Source: Salvator merianae (lineage: Eukaryota; Chordata; Lepidosauria; Squamata; Teiidae). Taken from it: a stretch of 64,000 bases of DNA. Made by a program: the position numbers and the translations under genes. Under the pieces are notes generated by a model that searched no databases, was not told where the DNA came from, and saw only the letters and a list, made by a program, of their open reading frames with translations. The stretch spans positions 107,844,701 to 107,908,700 of the forward strand of contig QVOM02000112.1 of assembly GCA_003586115.2 (NCBI GenBank). The letters run 5' to 3'. Positions 21,105 through 33,238 of the stretch are shown here, in pieces. The number at the start of each line of letters is the position of its first letter. Position 1 is the first letter of the stretch.

Positions 21105-21660
21105 ATGCATCACTATTATGGTAAATCCAGCAATGACACCAGGTTTCCTGTAATAGTGATGCTTTCCTTGATGTCTGTTGGCAGTTTTGGGAAATGAATC
21201 ATAGAATCATAGAATCATAGAGTTGGAAGGGACCTCTAGGGTCATCGAGTCCAACCCCCTGCTCAATGCAGGATTCACTAAAGCATCCCAGACAGATAAC
21301 TGTCCAGCCTCTCCTTGAAGACCTCCAGCGAAGGAGAGCCCACCACCTCCTGTGGCAACCTGTTCCAATGACTGATTGCCCTTACGGTCAGGAAGTTTTT
21401 CCTAATATCTAGCCTGTATCTACTCCCTTGAAGTTTCATCCCAATGGTTGCAATTGGGGTAATCGGAAGCCAGCCATGTGCACGAAAAACAACAAAAGGA
21501 AGTGGGTAGGTGCTTAGCTGGATTCTATTAGCCCCAATCACTCTGATTCTGAAAGCTGCTGACAGACGCCAAGGTTAGCCCAGGACTGCTCCTCCCATGT
21601 GGTGGGAGGTGGCAAGAGCCAATCTTGCTTACATCCTGCATTGGCTCTTGCTGTCTGGAA
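21105..21660 (-). mobile_element. Foldback element (CCTCCAGA family), split by CR1
   Basis: 21105-21197 and 21453-21660 together match the reverse complement of 51185-51480: CATCACTATTATGG with its inverted CCTGTAATAGTGATGC, GTCTGTTGGCAGTTTT, GGAAGCCAGCC, AGGAAGTGGGTAGG, and the GACAGACGCCAAGGTTAGCC block. CR1 occupies 21198-21452, so this element is the older insertion. Confidence 0.65.
21198..21452 (-). mobile_element. CR1 LINE 3' end
   Basis: The minus-strand frame includes RYRLDIRKNFLTVRAISHWN and LPQEVVGSPSLEVFKERLDS, the CR1 ORF2 C-terminus. The 3' end at 21198 has the short ATCATAGA direct repeats typical of CR1 tails. It lies inside an older foldback element (21105-21660). Confidence 0.9.
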
Positions 21661-24600
21661 GCAACCTCAGTGTTTGTTTATAATATAGAATTTTGTATTG
21701 CTCTTCCACTGTTAGTGGAGGAGAGTCCATGGCCCTCAAGCACGATTATTGTTATAATCCTAATGCTTATTAGGATATATAACATGCCCCAAATCTTCTT
21801 TTTGAAGCTCCTTAACTCTGTTGTTTTATCATGTGGTTGATTACTAATTACTGAGGTTTCTTCAAGAAAAACTCTGTTTCAGGTTGGCAAGTCTGGACAA
21901 ACTAGTTAAGATGCAGTTCATTTCAGCTGGAAGACAGCAACAAGTTTAGCTGAAACCAGAAGCAAATGCTTCCACTCATCTCGGTTGCACAAGATGAGAA
22001 AGCAAGGAACCCAAACGTCACTTTTCTCTATAAACAAGAGCAGCATGTCCTGCTTGGGTGTTTTTCATAGGCATCTAAGGTAGGATGCTGGCTGAGAGAG
22101 GTCTTTAGCCTCATCCAGGAAGACTCTTTTGTTTTTACACAGCACGAAGCCAGAGTTTAGTGTTGTTTCTGACTACAGCCAATCCATTCTAGACTAGGAT
22201 AAGTTGCATAAGACTATTGGCTTCCAAAGCGTTTATTGGCAAGACTGCAGTAATTACAGTAGATGCTATAAACTCTAAGACCAACAGGCAGGGTCCATCA
22301 AAAAGTGTAGCCTTTTAAAAATTTACCTGCATCTTCTTCAGGGAGGAGGTACTAGTAATTGGAAAAGACTAAGGGACTTTCTGCACTTAGATCTGGATGT
22401 GTTGGTTCCATAGTCCTCTTCTGGGCCTCCTGGTCTGGTTCTGGGTTGAAATATTGGTAGACCCTGATAACGAGGTCAACTGGTGTAGTAGGGCCATGAG
22501 GGACCCATTTGGATGGTGCACCTTGTTGTGCCACGGAAATAAGTCCCCTGGGGGCCCCAAGACTAGAAACTTTATTATTCAGGTGGGACTAAAACATCTG
22601 AGCAAACTTCCATTGTTCTTCCTCACTATTTACAGATGCAAATGCCACCAGTCACATGAATATATTTTGTTATCTCCATAAATCAAGGTGCAAAAAATAA
22701 TTAGCTATTTTTTAAATGTGTGGTTTCTTAATTGGCTTCTGGTCCTTTATAATAAACCTGTATTCTTGGTCTCTGCACATATGTACTGTCTAGAAGCAGG
22801 GACAACTGACTTGTGGGCACTGTTGTTATAGGTTGCATCTGTGCAGAGTCTGTGATAATTGCCTCTTGACCTGGGAATCCTTTATGGGTAGTGCCTGATG
22901 TCAGGCCACTTGGAGATGTGGTTGATGTGGAACTGCTTTTAGGAGGATACATGCTGTTCTATATCCCTCCAGTATGAACAATGAAATGTGGAGGCAGACA
23001 GGAATATTTGTATATGTAAATACATCCACCGATTCTGCCGCAAGCAACTAGGGTCAAGCCCCATCTATCAGCAAGGACTTTATAGTTCAAGGCCATATAT
23101 AACATGACTTACAAGTGATAGTAAGTCACTGCTGACTTAGACAAATTATTTCCAGATGAATATCTATGCTATTCTGTTCCAAAACAAATAGCCTTCTGAA
23201 ACCTTAAAGACAAATAAAATTATTACAGCACGGAACTTTCAAAGAGTAGAATCTATTTCATGCACCACAGATTCACATATCTGATGAAAGTGGACTTTTG
23301 TTCATGAAAGTACAGTCATCCCTAGTTTTTTGCTTTTACATGCTGATAATATGCAACTTCTTCCCTTGTATTACGTGGCTTTTTAACAACACAGATTTGT
23401 TTTTACATGGTTGCCAGTAATATGACTTCACTTATTTAATATTATTCCAGAAATTTTCAGGAATGCGATTTGGCCTCTGAGGCATCACTTACTTGCTTTG
23501 TGAGACTGGGCCTTCCTGACACAGCACTGTTGACACACTGGCAGTCCTTTTGGCAGTGCTATTAACTTACATTCATTGAGTGGGTCTCCCTTCTGTAGTG
23601 CCACTGACCTAGACTGGTAGACTGGGTCTTCACTGTTCCTTTAACTCGTGGATTTCCATAGGTAGCAATTACTCACATCGTGCAGTTTTGCACCACATGA
23701 TGGCTTGTGGAAACCAAATCATAGTAGTATATAGGGGACAAATGCATTCACTATCATGTTTTTGTTTAGACTTCAGGAGCCATAGGATTACTTCCATTCT
23801 TCTGTTGAGCTTGACACAGGCTATAAAAACTGCCTATGAGAAGCCACAGTAAATTAAGATCTACTACTACCTGCTGTGTCTCCAAAATGTATTTAAAGTA
23901 ATATGAAAAGATAGCTGTATCCTTTAATATGCTGCTGCTCCCCCTATGTAGGAAACACTACCATTTAGAAAAGAAAAAGTCATAGCAGAAGTATGAGTAA
24001 AACAATAAAAAGTGTGAATAAGGATTAGCTGGAACAAGTAACTCTGCCTCTGTGAGAATATCCTTAATCCAATCACAACAAACAGGAACTTTGGTATATT
24101 TCATGCTTCTGCTTGTTGTAAGTGTAACTGCATTTTAGATTACCAGAAGAGCTCTATGTTCTTGAATGGCCACTATTACAAACTATTTGATTTATATTAT
24201 TGAAGCTTTTTTACTTTATTTACTCATAATTAAACCATACTTGACATTCCTGAAATCAGAGGACATAATACATTTACAGGAAAAATGAAAATTAAAAAAA
24301 AAATATCAAGAGTTGTTTTTAACTGTGTAAACAATCATACATACAGGTTTCTTATTTCTACATAAGTCACTGCCTTTGTAAATAATTTAGCAACTTGCTT
24401 AAATTACCATTTTTATCAACGACAGTACCTTGTAAAAAGAGCTTAGCGAAGCAGTAATGAACAAAACACCAGGGCTGTCTCCATATTGCAGCAGGAGATG
24501 CCTTGGAGAGGCGCCCCCACTGGAGTGGGCTGCCCTTGCAGCTTCAGGTGGCCTCAACAAGGAGCTGAATGGATCTATTGCCATCACTGAGGTCACACTG

Positions 24601-25625
24601 TTCAAGTTGCATAGCCTGGGCGCAGAGGGCCTCCTCATTCTCTGTGTGCAAGCGCAGCAAGTCCTCAAACAAACGCTCTTCATGCACTAAACGCTTTGTA
24701 CCTTGGAGAGGCATTCAGGTCAATCCAAGCACCATCATGATCCTTTGACGGAAAGTGCTATGAAGATGGGCGGGTGTTTGTGTCCCACGCAAAGCGTGCC
24801 ATGGCTGTTCGCAGGGCCTCCAGGCCTCCGTACTGTTGCCTAGTGACCTGCGGTGACAGTACAGTGGCCCGGAGGCCCTGCAAACAGCCTTTGCACGGAT
24901 GCACGAACACTCACCCTTAAAGCTGGCGGCCGCTGCTGGCTGCAATGTCCATCTTCAGAGGAAATGACTGCTAGAAGAGTCAAATTCAACTGATAGTCAC
25001 ATGGACCCTGCCACTCCAATATCTGCAAGAAGGGTGACAAGGTCCATGAGAACATCTGTTGTATTTGACTCTTCCAGTAATCATATCCTCTATTGATATC
25101 ATAGCCATATCTGAAAGCTTAAGTTCAAAGCAGAACTATGGAACACATCATAATAATCCCAAAACTGTGACAAATGAAAAACTACTGAGTGGTGTTTGCA
25201 CATGTGTATCTGCGTGTTAGACACAGATCTTCAGATCATTTGGGCACATTAAAAATGTTTTGCTTCAGTCACCTATATTCACACATTTTTGATTATGTTA
25301 CATGTGGAAACAGTTTCATGTCACAAATGTCTGACACATTGACTCCTGAAACTGTGCTTCTCTTTACTTCTCTTTGTATATTAGTTGTGTTCTCTTCTTT
25401 TTTACAAATAAACTTGACTGATAATTAAAACAACTATTTAATTGGCATTTCTGTTTCCTCAATTTTAATATTTTTATTGTGACTATAAGGCATTCTTCAT
25501 GTAATAATTTATTTTTCTAGAATCTATCTCTCTATATATTCTTGATTATGACCTTGTACATACTGGATTTGAAAGTGTCTGTTGCAAGACAACTGATTTC
25601 TGTGTGTCTGTGATGTTCTGAGTCT
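21661..25625. other. Intergenic stretch between GJB2 and GJA3
   Basis: Apart from the hairpin at 24769-24918, little is recognised. 23195-23300 resembles a dispersed reptile repeat (CCTTAAAGACAAATAAAATT, then CATATCTGATGAAAGTGGAC) that I cannot classify. Around 24440-24700 the minus strand has a moderately GC-rich open frame (HEERLFEDLLRLHTENEEAL) that could be a remnant of an unknown gene; it is broken. Confidence 0.45.
24769..24918. repeat. Long hairpin, about 150 bases
   Basis: The core 24803-24889 pairs GGCTGTTCGCAGGGCCTCC with the complement of GGAGGCCCTGCAAACAGCC and continues through GTACTGT to a loop near 24847. Outer arms (GGGTGTTTGTG against CACGAACACTC) extend it. Either a small foldback element or a structured RNA; nothing else marks it as expressed. 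Confidence 0.65.
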
Positions 25626-25765
25626 ATAGGGTTACCATATGAAAAAGAGGACAGAGGTCCTGTTTCTTTAATAGGTCCAGCAACCACTGCAGCTGGGTGG
25701 CTGACCAATCTGGTTTGGTCGGCTAACTGCTCCCACCAGGCTCCTTGCACACCTGCTACTTAGCA
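25626..25765. mobile_element. Foldback MITE half (TTACCATATGAAAAA family)
   Basis: GGGTTACCATATGAAAAAGA and GGACAGAGGTCCTG followed by TTTAATAGGTCCAGCA; only the left arm is clear. Confidence 0.5.
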
Positions 25766-25850
25766 GGTTCAAGTAGGGATGTCCAAACTACTATTGTAAG
25801 AAGTTTCTTCTGAAATTCTCAGAGAGGCGTGGGACCATCAGTTGTCTTAT

Positions 25851-26150
25851 GAGGCACGGTGGCGCAGGTGGCTAAGGCACTGATCTTTCAATAGGAGGAT
25901 CAGAGTTCAAGGCCCCTGTCTGCCGTGTAGAGGGGATGAGCGCCCTCTACTGGCCTCTAGCTCCAGCCAACCTAGCAGTTCGAAAGCAAGTAATTGCAAG
26001 TAGATAAATAGGGAGCATCACATTGTGTGATGCGGAAGATAGACAGATGTAAGCCTTCGGGTGACAAATAACCTTGTAAGCCGCTTTGAGTCAGCTTCGG
26101 CCGAGAAAAGCGGGGTATAAAAACCAAGTTCTTCTTCTTCTTCTTCTTAT
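25851..26150 (+). mobile_element. Squamate tRNA-derived SINE, near full length
   Basis: The 5' tRNA-related head has an A-box (TGGCGCAGGTGG at about 25860) and B-box (GAGTTCAAGGC at 25903). The body contains CCTAGCAGTTCGAAAGCAAG and AGTAGATAAATAGGGAGC, a block I know from squamate SINEs, then TTGTAAGCCGCTTTGAGTC and a CTT-repeat tail (26131-26148). Confidence 0.85.
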
Positions 26151-26641
26151 CCAACATCCCTGGACTCCCTACAGCATCATGCAAGCACCATGCAAAAAGG
26201 CGCCACTGTTCTGTGAAATGCAGTTGCTGCTATTATCCTCCTTCCTGGGGGCAGGTCTGCATTGTGCACAGGTGCAACGTTAACACATAGGTGTGCTGGG
26301 CTCTCTGGGCCTGCATGATGACACCACACTTGCATGCAGTGTGGACCCACTCACAGAGAGAAGGATAATCGTGTGGCCGCATTTCATGGAGAGGTGAGTT
26401 CCCTGCACCCTAACCGTGCATGGTGCTCACCTACCCCTGAAGAGGCTCCAGATGCCACAGACAGCCTGGAGCTGTTGAGTAAGGCACCTGATGGTTCGTA
26501 AAAATGAAGGAACTGCAGTTCAGCACATCTCTAGGTTCAAGCATTTCTGCTGAAGTCTGGAGCCAGCCTGAATAGGGTTTCAATAGGGCATCTCTATCAC
26601 CCCCAATTTTGGTGTTGTCTCTGCATATAGTGAAGAGTAAC

Positions 26642-26710
<69 letters not shown>
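26642..26710. repeat. (GTCT)n and (CAGC)n tetranucleotide repeats
   Basis: GTCT units at 26642-26675 followed by GCCA units at about 26679-26710, next to an L2 end. Confidence 0.95.
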
Positions 26711-26711
<1 letters not shown>

Positions 26712-26960
26712 CCTTCTACCTGAAGGTTTCAGGGCAGGTCACAATATAATTAGTATAGAACAGATAAAATAGATTGACTAAAACAGTGACAGTACCTGCA
26801 TTGGGAGAGGAAGAGGATCCCTCAGCCACAGGCCAGGGTAAAGAGATGCACCTTCACCAAACATCTGAATATATGCAGTGAGGGTGCCTGACACACTTCA
26901 GAAGGGAGGCTATTTCACTGCCTGAGGACCACAAAGCCACTTGTTGGAAAGCTCCTTAGT
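26704..26960 (-). mobile_element. L2 LINE 3' portion
   Basis: Reverse of the L2 3' end (TTCAGGGCAGGTCACAATAT) followed by AAGAGATGCACCTTCACCAA (ORF2 C-terminus on the minus strand) and GGAGGCTATTTCACTGCCTG. It is preceded by tetranucleotide repeats. Confidence 0.55.
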
Positions 26961-27777
26961 CATGAAAAAATACACACTTCAATGTTTTGTTTTGAGGCTT
27001 TAAGAGATGAAATCATAGCATTTTGGTGCCACAGCCATGAGCTTCAGAACTCTTAAAAAGTAAAGAAAAAAACAGAAGAATCTCAATATTCTTACAGCTT
27101 GTGTTGGGTTACACTATGCAGACTTGCTGCCTTTTGCTTATCTGATGTTATTTCATTCTGTACAAACACCTTACATAAGTGTGGAGAATCCACCCAAAGT
27201 TGCTATGTAGGCGCACATTAGCTTTTTAGGTTCCTTCCCATAAATCCTGCAAAGGACACCCCCGCAAATTTCTCTACACACCAATTCTGCATGTCTTGTA
27301 TGTTCTCATATTCACACATTCAGTACTTAATTGTTGCCAGGATTGGAACCGGTAATCTATTTTAACACAGGAGAAGCTACAAATGGAAAGTACTACATTT
27401 TGATGCAAACAAGACAGCTTTACTTCAGGAACAAGCTGCATTACTTGTTCTGCCAAAAATTCAATTTGTCAAGGTTCATTTCACCAGTAAGGATTTGTCT
27501 AGGTTCATTACAGCAGGGGAGTAAAAAGATGAACTGGCAGGCTTTGAAGAGAGAGGCAGGTGTGCTCTGCAACTCTGCAAAAATGGTTAGAGATGACTTC
27601 TATGATAACTAAAAAAATCTGCATTGGGTTTTACTTCTGCATGCCACCCTGAGCTTGAAATTGTTTGCTGTTTGGTGCCTCTCAGTACCTGGATTGACTC
27701 CTGATGATGACAGGCATGCATCCATGCCATTTTCTTGGCAGATACAGAAGTAGGTGGTCACTACCTTTTCCCAAAGA

Positions 27778-28439
27778 GGGCCTGTTCACACTTTGGCCTA
27801 GCAAACCCAACGCAGTAGCGCCACCAGGCCTACGTGATTGGCTCACACGGCGCCCCAACTGGGGCTGCACAGCCCAATTAAGGTGCTATGATCACCCCAG
27901 TCGAGCTGCATGGCCCTGATTGGGGCACCGTGCAGCGCGATCACGTAGGCTCGAAGGCACTACCGTGATGGCTCGCATCACACAGGCATGATCGCCTGGT
28001 GCTTCTGCTGGTCGTTATGGCAGCTGTCACGGCAACGAGTGTTGTGAGCCACCTGGGTCCCATTTTGGGAGAAGGGCGGGATATAAATAAATAAAATAAA
28101 TAAATGAGCAGGCATGCGCCCGATCAGGCAGCAGAACACAGCCCCATCCTGCTTTGCAGGCCTGATCAGAATGTTGTGGGTCCAATTGGGACATTGCGCA
28201 GGCCCGATTGCCGGAATGCGCATACGTGAGGCGCTTCTGCTGGTCATCATGGCAGCAGCCAGACGCTGCCATGGCAAGGATCAGGCAAGGCTACCGGTGT
28301 TCACATACATGAATGCCGATAGCCGGCTTCAGTTAGGTTTTTAGGCCCCATTGTGCAGACGGTGTCTACACGATGGGGTCTATTCCACCTTAGAATGGGC
28401 TAATTGGCCCATTCTAAGGTGGAAAGTGTCAGCAGGCCC
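27778..28439. mobile_element. Harbinger-like foldback element in a SINE
   Basis: Left end GGGCCTGTTCACACTTTGGC, right end GGTGGAAAGTGTCAGCAGGC followed by CC. AGA lies at both borders (27775-27777 and 28440-28442), a 3-base target duplication. It contains a secondary LINE/SINE tail near 28037-28110 ending in AAATAAATA repeats, and a small inner stem at 28388-28428. Confidence 0.6.
28037..28110 (+). mobile_element. L2-type 3' tail inside the foldback element
   Basis: TTGTGAGCCACCTGGGTCCC then GAGAAGGGCGGGATATAAAT and AAATAAATA repeats is a typical 3' end of reptile L2 or of L2-tailed SINEs. It sits inside the foldback element at 27778-28439 and is therefore younger than it, or part of its captured interior. 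Confidence 0.5.
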
Positions 28440-28605
28440 AGAGATGCTGGGGATCAAACCTGAAATGCTCCAGTTACTCTGTCCCTGGTCTGTGGCTACT
28501 TTCAAGTCTGGAATATGCTTGATTAAACCAAACTAAATTTGAGTAACAGAAACTCATGCTTACTGTGTTCAGCAAAATGCAGCCATAAGATCAAAATTAC
28601 AATTA

Positions 28606-28730
28606 TGGATTGAATCTGTACTGGCCAGTACACTGGACCAGGTGAGGCCCCTCTTAGACTACACCAGCATGTGGAAGGGAGGCTCTGAGTAGGCTTGCTG
28701 GTCTGGTACAGTGGCAAGTGCAGAATTGCC
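28606..28730. repeat. Short foldback repeat
   Basis: AATCTGTACTGGCCAGTACA with CTGGACCAG on the left pairs with CTGGTCTGGTACAGTGGCAA on the right. Related blocks (CCTTAGACTGCACCAGCATG, CCAGTGTACTGGCCAGTGTG) are at 54660-54710 and 54965-55030. Confidence 0.5.
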
Positions 28731-31079
28731 GATAGGCAACATGCAGCCCAAAGGGACCATGCAGACTGTCCCAATAGTTTGTATACCTTCTGTAAGTAGC
28801 AGTGAGCTCCATATCATCTCAATGGTTGTATCCTCTTTATTTGCTGCTCCCCTGCTTCAGTGACACAGCACAGGACAGCCACCTCTTTGAACTGACATGT
28901 GTGCTTTCAAAAACAAAAAATGGTATAGGAAGGAGAAGTTTAACATTTTTGTCATTAGTGATGCCCAGAGCATCATGACATAATCTGATGTAACCACCAT
29001 TGCCTGTGACATCTTCAGCATTTAGCACTGCAGCTAAGGGTCCAAAAACTGAGCAGCAGAATTTTGTTCTAACTGTGACTTAGGCAAACTACTTATTCCC
29101 AATGTCAGTTTCCCCATCACCAATATGTAAACAAATTTAGCTTACAGCATAGTTGCTCTGGAAAAAGCTACATGAAAAGAACCAACATTTTCATCCCTTC
29201 TGTCTTACTGGCCATTAGGGGGTAGTAAAAGTTAGCCGAGGTTAGTAAGGGATCCTTTCCTATTCCCTGCTCTGCTTGCCCTTGGTTGCTAGGTGCTTTG
29301 AGCTATCTTACTTCCTCCAGCCTCACTCTTAGTTTCTTCTCTCATCCCTTCAACATGCAGGAGAGGTCCCAGAACATGAGCTTTCCTGTTCAAGCTTTTA
29401 TTTTCCTAATAAACTCTATTTTGTATTTGGAAACGTAAGCAGTTGCCCTGTACTCTACAAAAGGTTCCAAGCTGTACGTTGCAAAACCTGCAGGGAGATG
29501 ATTCTTGCCAAGTCCTTTGAATACTTGGAATTTCTATGTATGTTATCTATTAATCAATTAAATTAGCTTAAAGGTGCCACCAACATCCCACGGCATATTC
29601 AGTTACAAAAGCTAAACCAACTAGAGGAAACCAGCATTTTCCTAGCGACAAAGTATCCTTCCGACCTCTCTGAGGAACAGCTGCTGTAATTTTGTCCCAA
29701 TAATCATGGTTAGCAAATTGTGGGGAGTAAGGAAGAAGAACCTGCACCCTACATATCAATTAATCAGAATTCCACAGTTATTGTACTAAAGAAAAATTCT
29801 GATTGTGTTTTCTTGCTGCTTTTAAAATACAGCTTTAATATATCAAATAATCATACTGCCACCTGCTGTTTATGTAGCATCATGAACTACAGAATATTCT
29901 AAAGATGCAGAAAGATCAAACTGAGGCTGCATCTGCACATTTTTTAAAAAGCAGCTCAAAAGTGGCTTAGAGGTGGTAGTGTCCAGACACCAGTATTCCC
30001 ATTCCACCTCTAATTACACATTAAAAGCCAGAGAATACATTTTGCAAGGATTCCACTTAGAGCTTTTTCCTACCCCCAATGCCCTCTTGCTTCCAGTCTG
30101 TGGGCTGTCAACGGTTATAGTGACATTCATATTCATGCAGGCTCAAGGTGACTCCTCATTTCATCACTGTCTACTGTTTAAGGAAGAAAAAGTTATTTTT
30201 CCTACCTTATAAAATGGAGGAGGCATTTCAGATGCTCTATGAGTACCAAGAAAAGTTCTCAACATCACTGTACCCTCAGGTGCCACACTGATGACCCCTG
30301 ATTCAGAGCTGGACATCTATTTGAACCCCAAGTACAAACTGACATATTTCCTATTGCAGGTGATATCAATGATGTTCTTGAAGACAGACAGACACAATGA
30401 TAGGCAGACTATAATCAGAGCTGAGTTGCCAAAGCTAGTTTCCCATTTGCAGATGTTTTGCTACCTGATCTTGTAACCTCTCCAGTGCAAAACTGTTTTG
30501 CACTGAAGAAGCTACTGAGTTAGGTAGTGAAAGATCTGCAAATGGAAAACTCAACTCAGAGAAAACAAACACACTCCAGTTACTTACTACTATAGCAAGT
30601 ATAATCAGAAGCTACAGCAGCATAGCCATGTCTCATGATTAGGGTTGCCAGCATTTTGTTTTTATAGAGCTCCTGTGCTTGTTCAAAGTGCATGACAAAT
30701 AGAAACAAATACATCCAACACATAGATCCAAAGACAGGACCAACAGGCAAGGATGGACTATTGGCTAGGCTATGAAGCAGAAGGTGGGAAGCCAGATTGG
30801 AGACTGAAGGCAAAGGAGAAGGCAAGAACTAGACCGAGGCTTGGAGACAATGATAGGCCTTAGCGGAAGTACAGGAGAAACACTGGCCTGGAATCTTCTC
30901 AAAGGCAGGCAAAAGCTTTTCTTGATGGGGCACTGGTGCTGTTTTAGGAGTGACTTTGAGAAAGGACTCCTACTCCCTCAGCTCTCAAAGCCAGATCCTC
31001 CAGTGGATGCTGAAGTGATCCAATGGATGCAGAAGTGATCTTGGTGTACCAATCCAGGGTGTGTGTCAGACAGTGTTGC
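28731..31079. other. Intergenic stretch, possible LTR remnant
   Basis: 29210-29490 includes AATAAA at 29409 followed by CTCTATTTTGTATTTGG, in a layout that could be an old solo LTR, but no paired ends or coding part were found. 29946-30020 shows traces of the GTGTGAGCACAAC repeat. The rest is unrecognised. Confidence 0.35.
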
Positions 31080-31270
31080 AGAATTTTATTTATTCAAATA
31101 TTTATATTCCACTCTTTACCCAAAGGTTCTAGATCACACTACAACAATTAAAGGATAAAATCCAAAACCAGTGAAACATATTTAAAAAACAGCCCCCCTC
31201 CCCCCCAGGTAAGGCAATATTCAAACATCAAAGGCCTGGGTGAAGAGGTATGTTTTAACATGGCACCAAA
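31080..31270 (-). mobile_element. L2 LINE 3' portion
   Basis: Starts TTTATTTATTCAAATATTTA (tail on the minus strand) and includes CTGGGTGAAGAGGTATGTTT, the reverse complement of the L2 ORF2 C-terminus. A C-run interrupts it near 31195. Confidence 0.55.
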
Positions 31271-31581
31271 AGTCAAATAATGTTGGTGCGTGGCAATTTT
31301 TGGATTTTGACTTTTTTGCATCCCAAGGGGCTTCCCCATCTTGCCTTGTGTGTGTGTGTGTGTGGGGGACACGGACGACAAATCAAGGTAAATAGCCCTG
31401 AATCCCCCCAAAACGTTTCTTTTTCAGCTGAAAGAATGAGGGTGAGGGCCAAAGGAGAATGGAATGTAATTTCCACTCCCTTCCAAGCTTTCCTATTTGC
31501 ACTTCGACTTGCATTTTGCACTAGAATGCTTCAAGCCACCTGAACAGGGTAGCTTGGGGATCTTTTCTGCAGGATGACTAT

Positions 31582-31723
31582 GGGCCTTTCTGCACTTTCT
31601 ACCTTAGAATGGTATAATTATAGTCCAGCTGCTCCTGGTATAGCTGTGGAGTGCTTCACAGCTGTACCAGGAGCGGCTGGACTATAATAATCCCATTCTA
31701 AGGTAGAAAGTGCAGAAAGGCCC
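31582..31723. mobile_element. Short near-perfect foldback MITE
   Basis: A 142-base palindromic element. Both ends read GGGCCTTTCTGCACTTTCTA inward and the arms continue through a shared CCTTAGAATGG and TAGTCCAGC block to a small loop near 31650. Flanking triplets TAT and TAA differ by one base. The ends match the larger elements at 27778 and 33361. Confidence 0.75.
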
Positions 31724-33238
31724 TAAGAGTCTTCATCATCCATAAGCTCTTAAGTCTGAAGACTTCCTGAAGCAACAGCGATGAAGTCTCTACAAGGTGA
31801 GTTAGACTGAAGACTTCACAGGGGAAACAAGACAAGGCAGATTGGAGCCATGTGTCCATATTGGAGGGATATCAAAATCCTTGCATCTTCAGAGCACCCA
31901 ACACTAAAAGGGTATGAGGTGCTTGGAGGGACTCTGTGGTCATCCCTTGTGTGCTGAACTGGACCCTCGCCATAGTGAAATAATCTGTGCTTGCAGGCAG
32001 GCCTACTGTACTTGTGCACAGAGACCCTCCATGCGCTGGCATGGAGACAGAAGCAACATGGTCTCAGGGATGGCACTGAAGCCATCAGGCTCCTGGCCAA
32101 GACTGCCTGAGGCCATGAGGGCAACCACCTTCAGCAGCAGCACCTCTCCAAGATGTCCTCTGATAAGTAAGTGGAAACACAAGTCTGGAGAACAAGAAAA
32201 GAGTCCATAGGCAATCACAGTTTATAGTAACAATGCCAAACTATAATCCAGAAGCAGGAGGCAAATCTTGTTCAAGATAGTCACAAAAGCCACCTTCACA
32301 CTGCAGCAGTTTGGCTAAACTTCCCACTTTGAAGATGTGTAACAAACTGAAGATACAGCTGCACTCAGTCCAGGCTGCTTTCTTCAAGGACTGCAAGGTG
32401 GTACTATTAGCTAAAAACTCTGGCTGCTACCAGCTCAGAAGCCATTCAGTTCTGACAAAGTATCTGTGTCTTGATTTTTAAAATGGTTTCCCTCCCAAAC
32501 CCTTTTTCTTTCATATCGTGCCTTTTTGTTAAGCTCGAGCGCAGGAACTGTTTAAGTATTGACATCTTATAAGCCACTTTGGTAGCCTTTGGAGCTGGAT
32601 AAAAATGCTCTAAGTAATAAAATATTTTATTGTCTATATCCTGTGGACAAGAGCCATAGGAAGTATTTCCTTTACACAACTGTTGTTCTTTAAAAAGCAG
32701 CCAAAGTGGGACAAAGCCATTGAACAAAGCTGAGAAAATACTTCTAATAACATCTTGGACTGAGAGCAGCTGACTTCAGTATACTCACAGTAACTGGGAA
32801 AACCATCCCTCTCTCTCTCTCTCTCTCAATGGCAGTTTTGGCAAGTTCTCACATAAAAATCTTGAAGATCCATGAAGCTTTGTGCTTCTGTCAAATTTTC
32901 TTCATTATAGCATAGCCAGACAGCATCAGATATGATTTTTCAGATCAATTTGTGAAGATAGATGTAATCTGTTATTGGCTGATACTTTGGGGAAAATCCT
33001 CTCCTGAATGTATTATGTGATCAAGGAAATTGCTATTAAATTTTCAATTTAATAGATCTGGCTTTCATTCCGATTATTTCAAGACCCTTTCTTTAATTCT
33101 CCACCCAGATGCCAATTTATTCTTTGCATTGGTTCCTTTTAGCAACTTGCTCAAGCTGAAATGTTAATGTGAAAATAGCTGGTATGTGCCCAGATTCAGA
33201 ACTGAACCCTCTGAATCACTGTTTGCAGGGCTTCAGCC
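31724..33238. other. Intergenic stretch with nothing recognised
   Basis: Contains a short CT microsatellite at 32808-32827. No gene or clear transposon recognised. Confidence 0.5.

Larger units (their letters stand above)
27678..28505 (-). mobile_element. tRNA-derived SINE split by a foldback element
   Basis: 27678-27777 matches the body seen at 41960-42150 (TTTTCTTGGCAGATACAGAA then the AAGTGGTTTGCC-like part), and 28440-28505 continues with GCTGGGGATCAAACCTG, the reverse complement of a tRNA B-box region. The 662 bases between them are a foldback element. Confidence 0.6.

Noticed and set aside
26642..26710. Regularly spaced short repeats as a CRISPR-like array
   Set aside because: They are simple tetranucleotide tandem repeats with no spacers, in a vertebrate genome.
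29210..29490. Possible solo LTR
   Set aside because: An AATAAA and a TATTTTG-type context are suggestive, but no terminal TG...CA pair, target duplication or retroviral coding sequence was found.
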